Shown here: positions 11,819-11,976 of the stretch, one piece after another
Layout: each line of letters opens with the position of its first letter
Numbering within the stretch: the first letter of the stretch is position 1
NCBI GenBank assembly: GCA_019314085.1
Contig: JAFCZZ010000066.1
Span: 1 to 11,976, forward strand
From: Deltaproteobacteria bacterium
GTDB lineage: Bacteria; Desulfobacterota; Syntrophia; Syntrophales; UBA2210
Length of the DNA stretch: 11,976 nucleotides
Reading direction: 5' to 3'
Program-made: the position numbers and the translations under genes
The notes under the pieces: generated by a model
What the model was told of the DNA's origin: nothing
Database searches by the model: none
What the model saw: only the letters and a program-made list of their open reading frames with translations

Positions 11819-11976
11819 TCAGGGCTGCAGGGGTGAGGCAACCTGGATGATGCTGCTCGGAGCCGACACCACTCGCGTTACTGAGTGGATCACTTCCGGG
11901 CTGAAGCGGATGGCGATGACGCCGCCCTTCTTTTTGATGATGGCCTCTTGCCCGTCATCGCTGATGTGCGCGTTGA
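11819..11976 (-). CDS. C-terminal end of an unknown protein (partial)
   Basis: An open minus-strand frame runs in from the right edge and stops at TGA (11819-11821). The visible 51 residues include ISDDGQEAIIKKKGGVIAIR, then FSPEVIHSVTRVVSAPSSII and QVASPLQP. It is beta-rich with no membrane segment and unrecognised. It ends 9 bases before the APS kinase start, so the two are probably one transcript. Confidence 0.55.
   Translation of the reverse strand, partial: NAHISDDGQEAIIKKKGGVIAIRFSPEVIHSVTRVVSAPSSIIQVASPLQP

Overview
The window is dense, GC-rich DNA with short, overlapping genes (repeated ATGA, GTGA and TGATG junctions) and many small unrecognised ORFs. It carries two lytic transglycosylases, a collagen-like fibre protein, a LamG-like probable tail protein, a flavin-dependent thymidylate synthase and several host-type enzymes. 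This mix suggests the accessory part of a large tailed-phage genome, or a related mobile element, from a high-GC bacterial host. No capsid, portal or terminase gene is in the window, so the phage assignment is inferred. One apparently leaderless promoter/start pair (extended -10 at 4951-4959, ATG at 4966) would fit an actinobacterial host but does not prove it.

Left block, plus strand (1-3812): the end of an Ala/Gly-rich protein, a conserved-looking unknown protein, ThyX, and a 616-aa Cas12m/TnpB-like RuvC nuclease translationally coupled to thyX. A 53-aa acidic ORF with a good ribosome site follows. Next is about 380 bp of non-coding DNA with two families of inverted-repeat-containing repeats. 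One family is a tandem duplication of a ~95-nt element with two preserved hairpins, a variable core and a GAAAGT end. No conventional CRISPR array is present. Nuclease, small ORF and structured region together are the best candidate for an undescribed RNA-guided system.

Middle block (3813-8705): a soluble lytic transglycosylase, two small ORFs (one with paired CxxC motifs) and the collagen-like protein run on plus. A minus-strand run follows: an SGNH-fold protein that has lost its recognisable catalytic residues, a small Cys/His-rich protein, the LamG-like protein and a DUF2314-like protein. The first and last of these blocks converge on a shared CTAG stop. Back on plus are a small protein with a C-terminal membrane helix and a second lytic transglycosylase that also ends in a membrane helix. 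Most of this looks like envelope recognition and wall penetration.

Right block (8709-11976): a GT-A-like glycosyltransferase and a CX5R phosphatase run on minus and diverge from two tandem sulfotransferases on plus. The second sulfotransferase is broken by an out-of-frame deletion whose missing C-terminus still follows in another frame. Convergent to them is an APS kinase, which makes the sulfate donor PAPS, and the end of one unknown gene. This is a compact sulfation and glycosylation cassette, plausibly for modifying the virion or the host surface.
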